NCBI GenBank assembly: GCA_949752745.1
Contig: OX457024.1
Coordinates: 53,632,510 to 53,696,509, forward strand
Direction of reading: 5' to 3'
DNA length: 64,000 bases
Source of the DNA: Protula sp. h YS-2021
Lineage: Eukaryota > Annelida > Polychaeta > Sabellida > Serpulidae
Shown here: one piece after another, positions 22,381-30,097 of the stretch
Layout: every line of letters begins with the position of its first letter
How positions within the stretch are numbered: position 1 is the first letter of the stretch
Notes under the pieces: generated by a model
Told to the model about the DNA's origin: nothing
The model's database searches: none
The model's input: only the letters and a program-made list of their open reading frames with translations
Position numbers and translations under genes: made by a program

Positions 22381-22665
22381 AAGTAAATGAAAACAGTTTT
22401 GGTGAAGTGGTATGAAAACAGTGGGGCGTTGCATTTTGGGCAAGAACCCGCTCAACTTACTGAGTCAGCAAGTATTTTATGCTGATTCATCATACTGAGT
22501 CAGCAAGTATTTTGTGCTGACTCAGTATACCGAGACTGCAAGTATTTTGTGCTAATTCAGCTTATAAAACGTGGGTATGAGAAAAGAAAACAGTGGCGCG
22601 TTGCATTGTGGGTATGTCCTTGACGTGATTGAAGACACTGGAAAGAAAATAGCCCTAAGGGCATG
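22381..22665. repeat. Left flank of Polinton 1: repeats with Maf/AP-1-like motifs and the target site
   Basis: A phrase of the type GAAAACAGT..GCGTTGCATT occurs at about 22415, about 22587 and in the right flank at about 39390, so the element lies in or between direct repeats. Units of about 45 bp at 22458-22560 carry TGAGTCAGCA (22461-22470, about 22496-22505) and TGCTGACTCAG (22515-22525), followed by TTATAAAA at 22562. The last six bases, GGCATG (22660-22665), form the left target-site copy. Confidence 0.7.
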
Positions 22666-22698
22666 AGTAGATAGAAAAGGAGAGTTCTAGTCCACTTA

Positions 22699-22736
22699 GT
22701 GACGTCATCTGTCTGGACCGGAAGTGGCGTCATAGG
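22699..22736 (+). promoter_or_regulatory. CRE and ETS motifs in the terminal repeat
   Basis: TGACGTCA (22700-22707) is a perfect CRE/ATF site. ACCGGAAGTG (22717-22726) is a consensus ETS site, followed by GCGTCA (half CRE). Both recur inverted in the right repeat (about 39296-39325) and in Polinton 2. Confidence 0.6.
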
Positions 22737-22738
22737 CG

Positions 22739-22852
22739 TAGTCATGGTAACGAAGTGCGGTAGTCATGGTAACGAAGCGTAGCCATGGCAACGAAGTAAC
22801 GTAGTCATGGTAACGTAGCCATGGTAAGGTAGCCATGGTAACCCTGATAACA
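22739..22852 (+). promoter_or_regulatory. RFX X-box-like array in the terminal repeat
   Basis: Tandem words of the form GTAGCCATGGTAAC. Two, at 22779-22792 and 22829-22842, fit the X-box consensus GTNRCC-(0-3)-RGYAAC exactly; others (for example 22741-22750, 22761-22774, 22801-22814, 22815-22828) fit partly. The right repeat holds the inverse set (39183-39290). Confidence 0.55.
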
Positions 22853-23065
22853 AAGTGATGACCCCCCTAGCCGGCAGTCGGGCCAGACCCTATGGTAAAT
22901 AGTGATGACCTCCCCCCCCCCCCCCTAGGCGGCAGACACACCAAGCCTATGTGTGGTAGACGTAACCATGGTGATAAAGTGGGGACACCCCCCTCCCCCT
23001 CTAGGCGAGCAACATTCTGTCAAGTCAGCATAAGTTACACACCACAATTTGATCACATCAGAATG

Positions 23066-23075
23066 GTATATAAGG
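23066..23075 (+). promoter_or_regulatory. TATA box of the left-most Polinton 1 gene
   Basis: GTATATAAGG lies 50 bp upstream of the chosen start at 23124. The same segment occurs inverted in the right repeat and as GGTATATAGG in Polinton 2 (55801). The ATG at 23049 lies upstream of this TATA box and is therefore not used as the start. Confidence 0.55.
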
Positions 23076-23123
23076 GATGAGCACCCAACACTAAACCATG
23101 TCGGGACGGTAACAAGAGACATC

Positions 23124-24357
23124 ATGGACAACACACCTCAGGAGACGCTACCTATCAACACAGACATGGATGACCTGCCGGAAACAGTTACTTTTGATGA
23201 TACATTATTACCGTGGGAAGATATTGATGCGTTTCTGGTAAACGCTGAAAAAGCCTTGGAGGAAGCGTTAGACGCTTCGTCAACTACAGTGGAGCAAGGA
23301 ATAAGTCAGGAGGAAGCGTTAAATGTTACTGCAGTGGAGCAAGGAATACCTCAGGAGGAAGCGTTAAATGCTCCGTCACCTACAGTGCAGAAAGGAATAC
23401 CTGATAAGGAAGCGTTAAATGTGACTGCCGTGGAGCAAGGAATACCTGAGGAGGAAGTGTTAAATGCTCCGTCAGATGTCACTGCCATGGAGCAAGGAAT
23501 ACCTCAGGAGGAAGCGTTAAATGTCACTGGAGTGGAGCAAGGAATGCCAGATCCTGATGGACCTGATTACCCGTTTTGGGTTGCAAATGCACTTGTAAAT
23601 GGTAGCAACACACCATTTAGTGCAAAGTTAAAAGCACATCTAAAGCATTATAAGTAATATGAAGTGAGTAATGATGATGATGATGATGATGAGGATTCGG
23701 AAGTGGACATGTCAAGCGATGACGAAGAAGATAAAGATCTTAAATCTAAAATTGAATCGAGTAAGAGCATACCTGTTACTGAGGAAGATGTTACGGTGTT
23801 GAAACGAAACTTTCAAGCAGTGCTTCCTCTCATCGATTGCAACATTTTATGGTGTTTATGTGAAGAAGGCTTTTTCAACCAACATACGTACATGTACCTA
23901 ACGGAAGAAGTGAATACCGTCATTCAGCTCATCTACATGTTAGAAGGAAACAAAGAACATGTTCCGGTGTCAGAGCCAAAGTTCTCCGAAGCCATGACTC
24001 GACGTTTCGTTCAACTTATTAAAAGTCTTCATGAGGAACATTTTAAGACTTTATGTCTACCGGTGCCAAAGTGTGTTGATGAGGATCGTGATTTTAAATG
24101 TGCAAAGGTTATACTACAAGGCTTCAAATACCTTGAAGAACGTATTCAAGTGTATGATATGATGGCTTACCTCTGTGAAAAAGGACATTTCACCATGCCA
24201 ATGGTCTTCAAATGGATAGTAGGTAGTCGCGAACGAGAGACTTTTTAGTGATTGTCATGACACAGTCTCTAACAAACGGTTTACCAACAGCTTTTCTCGA
24301 TGGTTTCAATGAGATGACTCCGCAATTTTACAAACATCTCATGAAAACCTACATGTA
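23124..24357 (+). pseudogene. Tandem CARD-like (death-fold) accessory protein, broken
   Basis: Start chosen at MDNTPQETLP, 50 bp after a TATA box. The N-terminal part has degenerate repeats of about 23 residues around VEQGIPQEEALN. An in-frame TAA (23655-23657) separates it from an Asp/Glu-rich stretch, then two helical segments. The first, from about 23790, includes LIDCNILWCLCEEGFF. The second, from about 24130, includes VYDMMAYLCEKGHFTM. The frame shifts near 24240, and related coding text continues to a TAA at 24357. Spacing of L, D, G and AF-x-x-F positions resembles caspase-recruitment domains. A CARD mimic could interfere with host death or innate signalling (inference). A purely viral helical protein is the alternative. 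Confidence 0.4.
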
Positions 24358-24438
24358 AGGAGTGAAGTCATTGTACAGCCATGGAGAAGACAGGCAGCTT
24401 TGAAGAGTGAGATATACATATCAAGCAGTGATAAATTC

Positions 24439-24518
24439 TGCTGAGTCAGCAATTTTGAGTAATTTTTAAACACGTTTGAATACGTTACACACCATATACC
24501 ATCGAAGTGGTATAAATG
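24439..24518 (+). promoter_or_regulatory. Maf recognition element plus TATA box
   Basis: TGCTGAGTCAGCA (24439-24451) is a perfect T-MARE palindrome. It is followed by TTACACACCATATACCAT and GAAGTGGTATAAATG with TATAAAT at 24511. The same order occurs upstream of both polymerase genes. Confidence 0.6.
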
Positions 24519-24551
24519 TCAACATTATTTCTTCAACGAAGTGTAGATACC

Positions 24552-24887
24552 ATGGATGATGTCTTCAAAGTGAATTATGCTGACTATGTGTTTTCAAAAC
24601 TTCCTGCTTTTGAATCGCATTGGATGTTGCAAGTGAAGAATTTACATCTGCATTGGGAAGCTGTTGGAAAAGTCATTCCAAGAGATTGTTTCATCCGCTC
24701 GTTTCTTTATGAATGTGAAGAACTGCATTTACCATTAATTTATGACATTGATTCAGCATTTATCAACGCGAATGCAATTTGGGCAGTTGAGCTCATGTTA
24801 GATGTAGCTGCAAGAATCATTTTACATTATGATGATGGCATTCAATTGACGACGAATGTATCAGAACTTGTTCGGTTCAACCATTGA
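24552..24887 (+). CDS. Small accessory protein, family A member 1 (unknown function)
   Basis: The start at MDDVFKVNYADYVFSKL was chosen because the upstream in-frame ATG (24516) overlaps the TATA box. The protein has 111 residues, probably all helical, with no signal peptide or membrane segment. It resembles the product of 25792-26118: both begin M-D-x-x-F-K-x-x-Y-x-D-x-V and share FL-x-E-C (FLYECEE here) and a D-x-D-SA motif before a final helix. It has its own Maf-site/TATA promoter. Family unknown. Given its place in the accessory block, a host-interaction role is possible but unsupported. Confidence 0.55.
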   Translation: MDDVFKVNYADYVFSKLPAFESHWMLQVKNLHLHWEAVGKVIPRDCFIRSFLYECEELHLPLIYDIDSAFINANAIWAVELMLDVAARIILHYDDGIQLTTNVSELVRFNH

Positions 24888-24922
24888 CGAGTTGAAGTGA
24901 ATTCAAAACTTTGCAAGTTGTT

Positions 24923-24955
24923 TGTTGACTCAGCAAATAGTTTGGTATAAAAGGA
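24923..24955 (+). promoter_or_regulatory. Maf/AP-1-like site and TATA box
   Basis: TGTTGACTCAGCA (24923-24935, 12 of 13 bases of a T-MARE) is followed 10 bp later by TATAAAAGG (24946). It lies upstream of a short repeat block and the next gene. Confidence 0.5.
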
Positions 24956-24974
24956 GTGGACTCCTTAAACTGAC

Positions 24975-25110
24975 GCACCAGATAGTTGGAGGGAGTGAAG
25001 CAGATAGTTGGAGGGAGTGAAGTCATCATTTCAAATCTGTCTCAGCAGATAGTTGCAGGGAGTGAAGTCCTTAATCTGCCTCAGCAGATAATTGGGTATA
25101 AAAGGGAGTG
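24975..25110 (+). promoter_or_regulatory. Short tandem repeats and second TATA box upstream of the PC4-like/Cys-rich gene
   Basis: GATAGTTGGAGGGAGTGAAG-type units repeat about four times, some ending CTCAGCAGATA (a half Maf site). TATAAAAG starts at 25097 and TCAGTA, an initiator-like word, lies about 30 bp further on. The start codon is at 25141. Confidence 0.5.
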
Positions 25111-25140
25111 GACCGAAAGTCATCAGTACATTGTGCAGCC

Positions 25141-25767
25141 ATGGAGAACAAGACAAGCAGCTTTAAAATTAGTGCCAACTTAACCATTACTGTGGAGCAT
25201 GGAGAATATTTGCCATTTCTGCGCATCACACGCGGAGAGAGATGGTGTGCATATTCACCATCTTTGTGGAAGATTGTATGTCAAAGCTTGAAAAATGTGC
25301 CTGACATTGGCTTCAAACTATACTTAACGCAAACGAAGTGGCTTGAAGTCATTTCATACTTGGATATGCGTTATGTGAGTTTTGTGCGCACATCACGGTT
25401 TGAAGGGAAAGAATACACGCATTACATCAACATGAAAGATGGTGAATGGGAGACACTGCTTCAGGAGATGGACAACATCAACTCAGCCCTATCACCATGT
25501 GTAGAATGTCATGACAAAAAAACTATCATCAAACTTCAAAAAGATTATCGGATGAAGGTGTCAAAACTGTCCAAGAAAAGACTGACTGAAGTTCAATTGG
25601 AGAACATGAACGTGCAAAATCAACTTGGACTTACCTGTGGCTATTGTGGTGCTTATGGATATGTGGAGGATAATCATTGCCACTGCCACAAGTATAATTG
25701 CAAGATTTGTGAACCAAACAACTTCTGCGGCAAGCGTGGAGTACTTAAAGTCTGTGAAGCAAAGTAA
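25141..25767 (+). CDS. PC4-like protein with Cys-rich C-terminal domain
   Basis: 208 residues starting MENKTSSFKISANLTI. Residues about 70-125 contain RYVSFVRTSRF and HYINMKDGEWETLLQ. This matches the small minus-strand proteins of the same element (RYVSF...DTYINLDSNEWYSLI), so it is a diverged paralogue of the PC4-like set. An earlier W-x-x-x-x-x-L helix (SLWKIVCQSL) may be a second, degenerate copy. The C-terminus has many Cys/His (CGYCGAYGYVEDNHCHCH, CKICEPNNFCG), which suggests zinc binding. PC4 domains bind single-stranded DNA and dimerise. The role here is unknown; DNA replication or transcription is plausible. It has its own TATA promoter. Confidence 0.6.
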   Translation: MENKTSSFKISANLTITVEHGEYLPFLRITRGERWCAYSPSLWKIVCQSLKNVPDIGFKLYLTQTKWLEVISYLDMRYVSFVRTSRFEGKEYTHYINMKDGEWETLLQEMDNINSALSPCVECHDKKTIIKLQKDYRMKVSKLSKKRLTEVQLENMNVQNQLGLTCGYCGAYGYVEDNHCHCHKYNCKICEPNNFCGKRGVLKVCEAK

Positions 25768-25791
25768 AAACCCACAAGACACTGAAACAAG

Positions 25792-26118
25792 ATGGACGCA
25801 TGTTTTAAAAATGCTTATATTGACTTGGTGATTGCTAAACTTGCTAGCTGTGGCACTCCAGACTATCAACTTTATCATTTAGACGCTTTTTGGGATGTTG
25901 TACATCATAGTCTTGATGTGATTGAACTACATTCAAGATTTCTTGGAGAATGTCATAAAACTGGAATAGAAGAAGATCCTGACTTTGACTTTGATTCTGC
26001 GCTTTATTCTGTTCGCACTGACGTAGAAGTATATTACACCGTAGTTTACTACTTGAGAGATTGCTGCAAAGAGGAAACAGAACATCTTTGTCAGGTAACT
26101 TTAACTTTAAAGATATAA
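25792..26118 (+). CDS. Small accessory protein, family A member 2 (unknown function)
   Basis: 108 residues starting MDACFKNAYIDLVIAKL, with GECHKTGIEEDP, FDFDSALYS and YYLRDCCKEE. It is a paralogue of the protein at 24552-24887 by shared N-terminus, the E-C motif and the D-x-D-SA block. It follows the PC4-like/Cys-rich gene by only 24 bp, with no TATA of its own seen, so it may share that transcript. It has no known domain. Confidence 0.55.
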   Translation: MDACFKNAYIDLVIAKLASCGTPDYQLYHLDAFWDVVHHSLDVIELHSRFLGECHKTGIEEDPDFDFDSALYSVRTDVEVYYTVVYYLRDCCKEETEHLCQVTLTLKI

Positions 26119-26302
26119 AACCTTTTAACATCTTTGTGATAACATAGTGAGTTGATAACATAACGATGTTTTTCTTACTAGCAAATGTAATTTTATTTGA
26201 GTGGTTTCAACGTAAACAAAGAAAGAATATGATAGAAGAGGCTGCAGTCATCTTAAAACATATTTGATTACAGGAAGAATAAACAACAGAAACAAAGTCA
26301 AC

Positions 26303-26752
26303 ATGGAGAATCTTGTACTATTCAGTGGTCACAAGGACGTTCTTTCAAACATGTTTCCAACACGACTTGAAAAGTATGGACATGTGTTCAACTCAAGTGA
26401 AGCTTTGTATCAATATGAGAAAGCAGTTTTTCAACGTCGCCAAGATATTGCTTCAGCTATTGTTTCATGTAGAAATGGATATGAAGCGAAACGTATTGCT
26501 GAAGTGATAAAGCCATGCCCTTTATGGCATACAGTGAAGAGAAGTAAAATGCAAGATGTTTTACATGTCAAATTGAATCAGTGTGTATTGTTTCGCAAAA
26601 AGTTGAAAGAATGTAAAGACAAAACTTTAGTTGAAGCAACGTATGATCATTGGTAGGGAACCGGTGCGAAACATGTGTCATCTCCTTCATATCCTGGTCA
26701 GAATATTATGGGAAAGTTGTTAGAAATGTTGTGTGAGGGGTTAGAGACTTGA
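26303..26752 (+). pseudogene. NADAR (YbiA/RibX, DUF1768) domain protein with one internal stop
   Basis: Starts MENLVLFSGHKDVLSNMFPT, typical of the NADAR family (F-S-x...LSN.FP). It continues with VFNSSEALYQYEKA, then a K/R-rich middle, TLVEATYDHW, an in-frame TAG at 26654-26656, and downstream in the same frame GTGAKH and PGQNIMGKLLEML, which match the conserved C-terminal W-G-x-G and G-x-N-x-x-G-x-x-L motifs. About 150 codons in all, the usual family length. NADAR proteins act on ADP-ribose or NAD-linked metabolites; some remove ADP-ribose from DNA guanine as antidotes to DarT-type toxins. In a virus-like element it might counter host ADP-ribosylation defence (inference). The stop removes the last 31 codons. 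Confidence 0.8.
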
Positions 26753-26879
26753 TGTGCAGACGTGTCGACATGTAAATTTGAAGTATGTTAAGTCATAAGT
26801 GAACAACTTGGCAAACTTGTGCTGCACTGAGACAATATATTGTGCAAAAAGCCTATTGTGAAGAAATGTTATTAGCTGT

Positions 26880-27145
26880 AAAAAAAGTTTGCATGTTTAG
26901 TATGTCCTGCTTGTAAACATGAAGAGTGTCAAGAGCATACTTGTCATTTTGCATTTGTCTATACATATTGGAATGAAGCTAAATATTACATACATTTAGA
27001 TAAAGTGTTAGAGAATGCAAATCAACGTTGTGAGAAATATGGTGTAGATACTATTACATTGGATGAACTAAGTAGTTGGTTAGTGTTCATTGAAGACCAA
27101 TGGTCTCCAGTTATTCATACCATTGTATCAATACTTGATTTGTAA
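26880..27145 (+). pseudogene. Fragment of an accessory protein (zinc-finger-like start, helical end)
   Basis: An open frame without a start codon reads LVCPACKHEECQEHTCHF, then helical text including EAKYYIHLDKVLENANQRC and TLDELSSWLVF, ending TAA at 27145. Stops lie just upstream. It may be a decayed third member of family A, since it has a similar length and a helical C-half with a D/E-rich turn. That assignment is weak. Confidence 0.35.
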
Positions 27146-27254
27146 AAACATGTTGTTGTCATGTTAGTTAAGTGATGTTAGTTAAGACTATGTTACTATG
27201 TTGGTTGAGTTATAAATAAAAAGTGTTCTGTTGAGAAGTGTTTTTTCATTCATC

Positions 27255-28349
27255 ATGTCGACGTGGAAAGACTTCTTGACCAATATTTACTTCAAACCTG
27301 GACAGCCTGGGGCATGTGCTGGTCCTTACAAACTTTATCACATCTTAAGAAAACATAATCAACCAGTCACACATTCACAAGTGAAGAAATGGTTACAAGA
27401 CCAAGATGCATTCAGTTTACTACAACCTGTAAAATACAGGTTCAAAAGACAACGTGTGATTACACGTGGTATTGATGACATGTGGGATATTGATTTGGCT
27501 GATGTGGGAAACATAGCTCCCTATAATGATGACACACGCTTTTTACTCATTGTCATTGATGTGTTTTCCAAATATTTATGGGTACAGCCAATGCCTAATA
27601 AATCACATACCAGCGTCATACAAGCCTTTCAAAAGATTTTTCATGACACATGACGAAGACCACGAACTCTAAGATCTGATAAAGGAACGGAATTTAAAAA
27701 CAGATGGGTAAAAGCATTTTTGAAGAAAGAGGGAATTCATGCTTATACCACAAAGAATGAAACCAAAGCCTTTGCTGAAAGAGTCATTCGTACTCTAAAG
27801 GGAATGATGTATCGGTATTTTCTACATAATCAAACTTACCGTTACTTAGAAATTCTTCCAGACTTGGTGCATAATTACAACCATAGACCTCATGGTTCCC
27901 TCCCTAATAAGTATGCTCCTGCAGAGATTCGTAAAGACAATGAATCGAAAGTGTGGAAGTGTATGTATATCGACAAACTGAAATTGAAACCAAAGAAGAA
28001 GAAAACATATAAATTTAACATTGGTGATCGTGTTCGTATTTACCACATCAAGTATGTGTTTCAACGAGATTATCACATTAAATGGACGCAAGAAGTCTTC
28101 ATTGTCACACATCGTTGTAAGAAGCAAGGAATGCATTTATATCGTGTGAAAGACTTTTTAGACGAAGATATTGATGGACATTGCTATGAAGAACTGCAGA
28201 AAGTGACCAAAGATATTGAATCTATTTATAGAAGTGAAAAAGTCTTGAAAACACGTAAACGACGAGGTGTGAAAGAATTATTGGTCAAGTGGTTAGGTTG
28301 GCCAAACAAGTTTAACAGTTGGGTGAAAGAAACAGACATTCAAAAATGA
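27255..28349 (+). pseudogene. Retroviral-type integrase with chromodomain, one internal stop
   Basis: Start at MSTWKDFLTN; an upstream in-frame ATG exists at 27231. Order: an N-terminal helical part, an rve catalytic core with DIDLADV (first Asp), DVFSKYLWVQPM, RSDKGTEFKN (second Asp) and FAERVIRTLKG (Glu), then a C-terminal chromodomain-like segment with VKELLVKWLGW and FNSWVKETDI. An in-frame TGA at 27651-27653 lies between the first Asp and the second; both sides are otherwise open and in frame. The enzyme inserts the linear element and makes 6-bp target duplications. The stop codon overlaps the ATPase start as ATGA. Confidence 0.88.
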
Positions 28350-29104
28350 AGCATCCATTTACATGTTTGGTCTCTGGACCTACAGGCAGTGGCAAAACGT
28401 CTCTGGTGAAGGAAATTCTAGAACAAAAGTTGATTAAACCCTCTCCAAAAACCATTTTATGGCTCTATACAGCAGATTAGCCTATGTACAAGGGACTGAA
28501 AGGCGTGGAATTTTACAAAGGCATTCCAGATGACATTGAAGAGCGTTTTAACCAGAGAAAACCAAACTTACTTATCATTGATGACTTAATGACCAAATGC
28601 CATAGTGATGAGCGTATGACACGTCTCTTTAGTGTTGGCAGCAGTCATCAAAATCTAAGCATTATCTTTATTGTGCATAATTTATTCCATCATGGGAAAG
28701 AGATGCGAAATATTAGTTTGAATACACATTATATCATTCTGTGTGAAAATCCTAGAGACAGTCAACAAATTAGCACATTGGCGCGACAAATGTATCCTGG
28801 AAGATCTCAGTTTCTCATAGAAGCCTATCAAGATGCTACCAGCAAACCCCATGGTTATTTATTCATTGATTTAAAACCAAAGACAAATGATCAACTACGT
28901 ATTCATACAGGCATTTTACCAAAAGATACACATTATGTATATATTGATAAAGCAGCGTATGAACAAGAACCAACTCATTTCATCCATTCGCAGTCAAGAT
29001 GTCTAAACGTATTCGACCGAACCAACCGTTTCTTCACTTGCTTACACGCAGTGGGCCTAAACTACGTAAATCCTTGCTACAGCAAGCTACAAAGGAGGAA
29101 TTAA
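28346..29104 (+). pseudogene. A32/FtsK-type genome-packaging ATPase, one internal stop
   Basis: The start overlaps the integrase stop by 4 nt. SGPTGSGKTSLVKEIL is Walker A, NLLIIDDLM is Walker B, and IFIVHNLFH follows with the sensor/Asn motif usual for Polinton ATPases. An in-frame TAG at 28478-28480 lies between Walker A and Walker B, with the frame open on both sides. The final 30-odd residues overlap the next gene and may be a run-on. The family pumps DNA into capsids in adenovirus-like and NCLDV-like viruses (A32 in poxviruses). Confidence 0.85.
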
Positions 29105-29325
29105 CGAGCTTGTTAGAAATTAGTTTAAATATATTGCGAAGACATTTACCCTTAAACTCAAAACGGTTTAAGGAATTCAACCGTGAACGTCATACTCTAC
29201 GTACTCTGGCAGATAAGAAGATATCACTTCGAAGAAAAAAGAAATTGATTAATCAGAAAGGAGGATTCATTGGAGCTATTGCTAAATTTGCATTGCCCTT
29301 ATTAGCTCAACTGCTGTTAAAATGA
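28999..29325 (+). CDS. Basic Polinton protein with hydrophobic tail (core- or pX-like candidate)
   Basis: 108 residues starting MSKRIRPNQPFLHLL. It is rich in Arg/Lys (TLRTLADKKISLRRKKKL) and ends with a Gly-Gly then a hydrophobic helix (GGFIGAIAKFALPLLAQLLL). Small basic proteins of this layout are common in Polintons and adintoviruses between ATPase and capsid genes. They have been compared with adenovirus core or membrane-active peptides; that comparison is a hypothesis. It overlaps the ATPase end by 106 nt in another frame, and its stop forms ATGA with the next start. Confidence 0.65.
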   Translation: MSKRIRPNQPFLHLLTRSGPKLRKSLLQQATKEELTSLLEISLNILRRHLPLNSKRFKEFNRERHTLRTLADKKISLRRKKKLINQKGGFIGAIAKFALPLLAQLLLK

Positions 29326-29876
29326 AACATACTATGAAAATGGTCCTCATTCCTGAATATGAATACAAACTGTTATTAGAAAAGAAAAATGACATCAAAA
29401 CAAAAGTAAATAAACTTTTACGTGGGAAACGAACACGTGAAAAGGCTATGGAAATGTCTCAACTTCTTGGTCGTCATTTACGAAAAAGTGAGTCTTAAAA
29501 AAGCCTGTTGCGTCACCTGAAAAAACCAGAAAAGTTATTTTTAAGTCATTTTCAACCTATCTATCATGGAAAAGTAATGCAACTTTTAGCAGAGCTGAAG
29601 AAACATGGTGTTAAATGGACAGACAAGAATGAACTTGTGTTGAAAACGGGCGATATTATCACAAATTCTAACATTGTTGATTTGATGAAAGAAGCATTGG
29701 TGGCGACAAGAAGAAAAGAACGAGCAATACCACGTGGTTGGCATCCATTTATCCAGGAAATTGTAGACGCTAATATTCCAAAAACAATGTTTAGTAAAAA
29801 GACCACTCGTGACGACATTACAACAGAAATGAAACGTCAACAAAGACAGTTTCCTGAAGGATGGGAAAATTGTTAA
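29322..29876 (+). pseudogene. Polinton-conserved protein of unknown function, one internal stop
   Basis: Starts MKHTMKMVLIPEYEYKLLL in ATGA overlap with the previous gene. An in-frame TAA at 29496-29498 follows 58 codons; the same frame then stays open to 29876. The second part (MQLLAELKKHGVKWTDKNEL, ITNSNIVDLMKEAL, PRGWHPFIQEI) matches a small helical protein I have seen as conserved in animal Polintons, with the pattern LL..LK....W...G.L..G..I..SNI.DL...P.GW..F. The role is unknown; a virion or assembly component is possible. Confidence 0.6.
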
Positions 29877-30091
29877 CATGGGTGAAAGAGCTATGTTGTT
29901 GTCAAGAAACAACTATTCCTATAAAAATAAGATGTGCCAGTGCTTGTTGTGAAGGAGAAGTAATAGATCATGTAGATCATAATGGTCATGATGATGAGAC
30001 ACATCATGTGAAACACCATTTACATACTTGTGCAAATGGCGCGCCCTATCGTGAGGTATATAGACAACGTCAACGCACATTTACCATTTAG
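29861..30091 (+). CDS. Small Cys/His-rich ORF before the penton gene
   Basis: 76 residues starting MGKLLTWVKELCCCQE. It has a Cys cluster near the start, a His/Asp-rich middle (DHVDHNGHDDETHHVKHHLH) and a basic end. It overlaps the previous ORF by 16 nt and ends 7 nt before the penton start. A second short ORF (from about 30036) runs across the same region and into the penton gene. No family is recognised. It may be a genuine small virion protein or only an open gap. Confidence 0.35.
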   Translation: MGKLLTWVKELCCCQETTIPIKIRCASACCEGEVIDHVDHNGHDDETHHVKHHLHTCANGAPYREVYRQRQRTFTI

Positions 30092-30097
30092 TCCATC

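Larger units (their letters stand above)
22666..23082 (+). repeat. Polinton 1 left terminal inverted repeat
   Basis: About 417 bp matching the inverse of 38882-39361. Layers from outside in: CRE and ETS motifs, an X-box-like array, a poly-C/CTAGG segment, CCATGGTGATAAAGTGG, then GCGAGCAACATTCTGTCAAG and a TATA box (23066-23075). The terminus is AGTAGATAG. Short ORFs on both strands here arise from the repeat. Confidence 0.9.

Noticed and set aside
23049..23123. Use of the ATG at 23049 as start of the left-most Polinton gene
   Set aside because: It lies upstream of the TATA box inside the terminal repeat; the ATG at 23124 is the better choice.
22892..23134. Short ORFs on both strands within the left terminal repeat (and 38815-39036 on the right)
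   Set aside because: They are mirror images in the inverted repeat, with poly-G/poly-C tracts; no sign of coding constraint.
23664..24248. Separate gene starting at a GTG codon
   Set aside because: Non-ATG start in an animal is unlikely; it is in frame with the preceding ORF across one TAA, so it is treated as the same broken gene.
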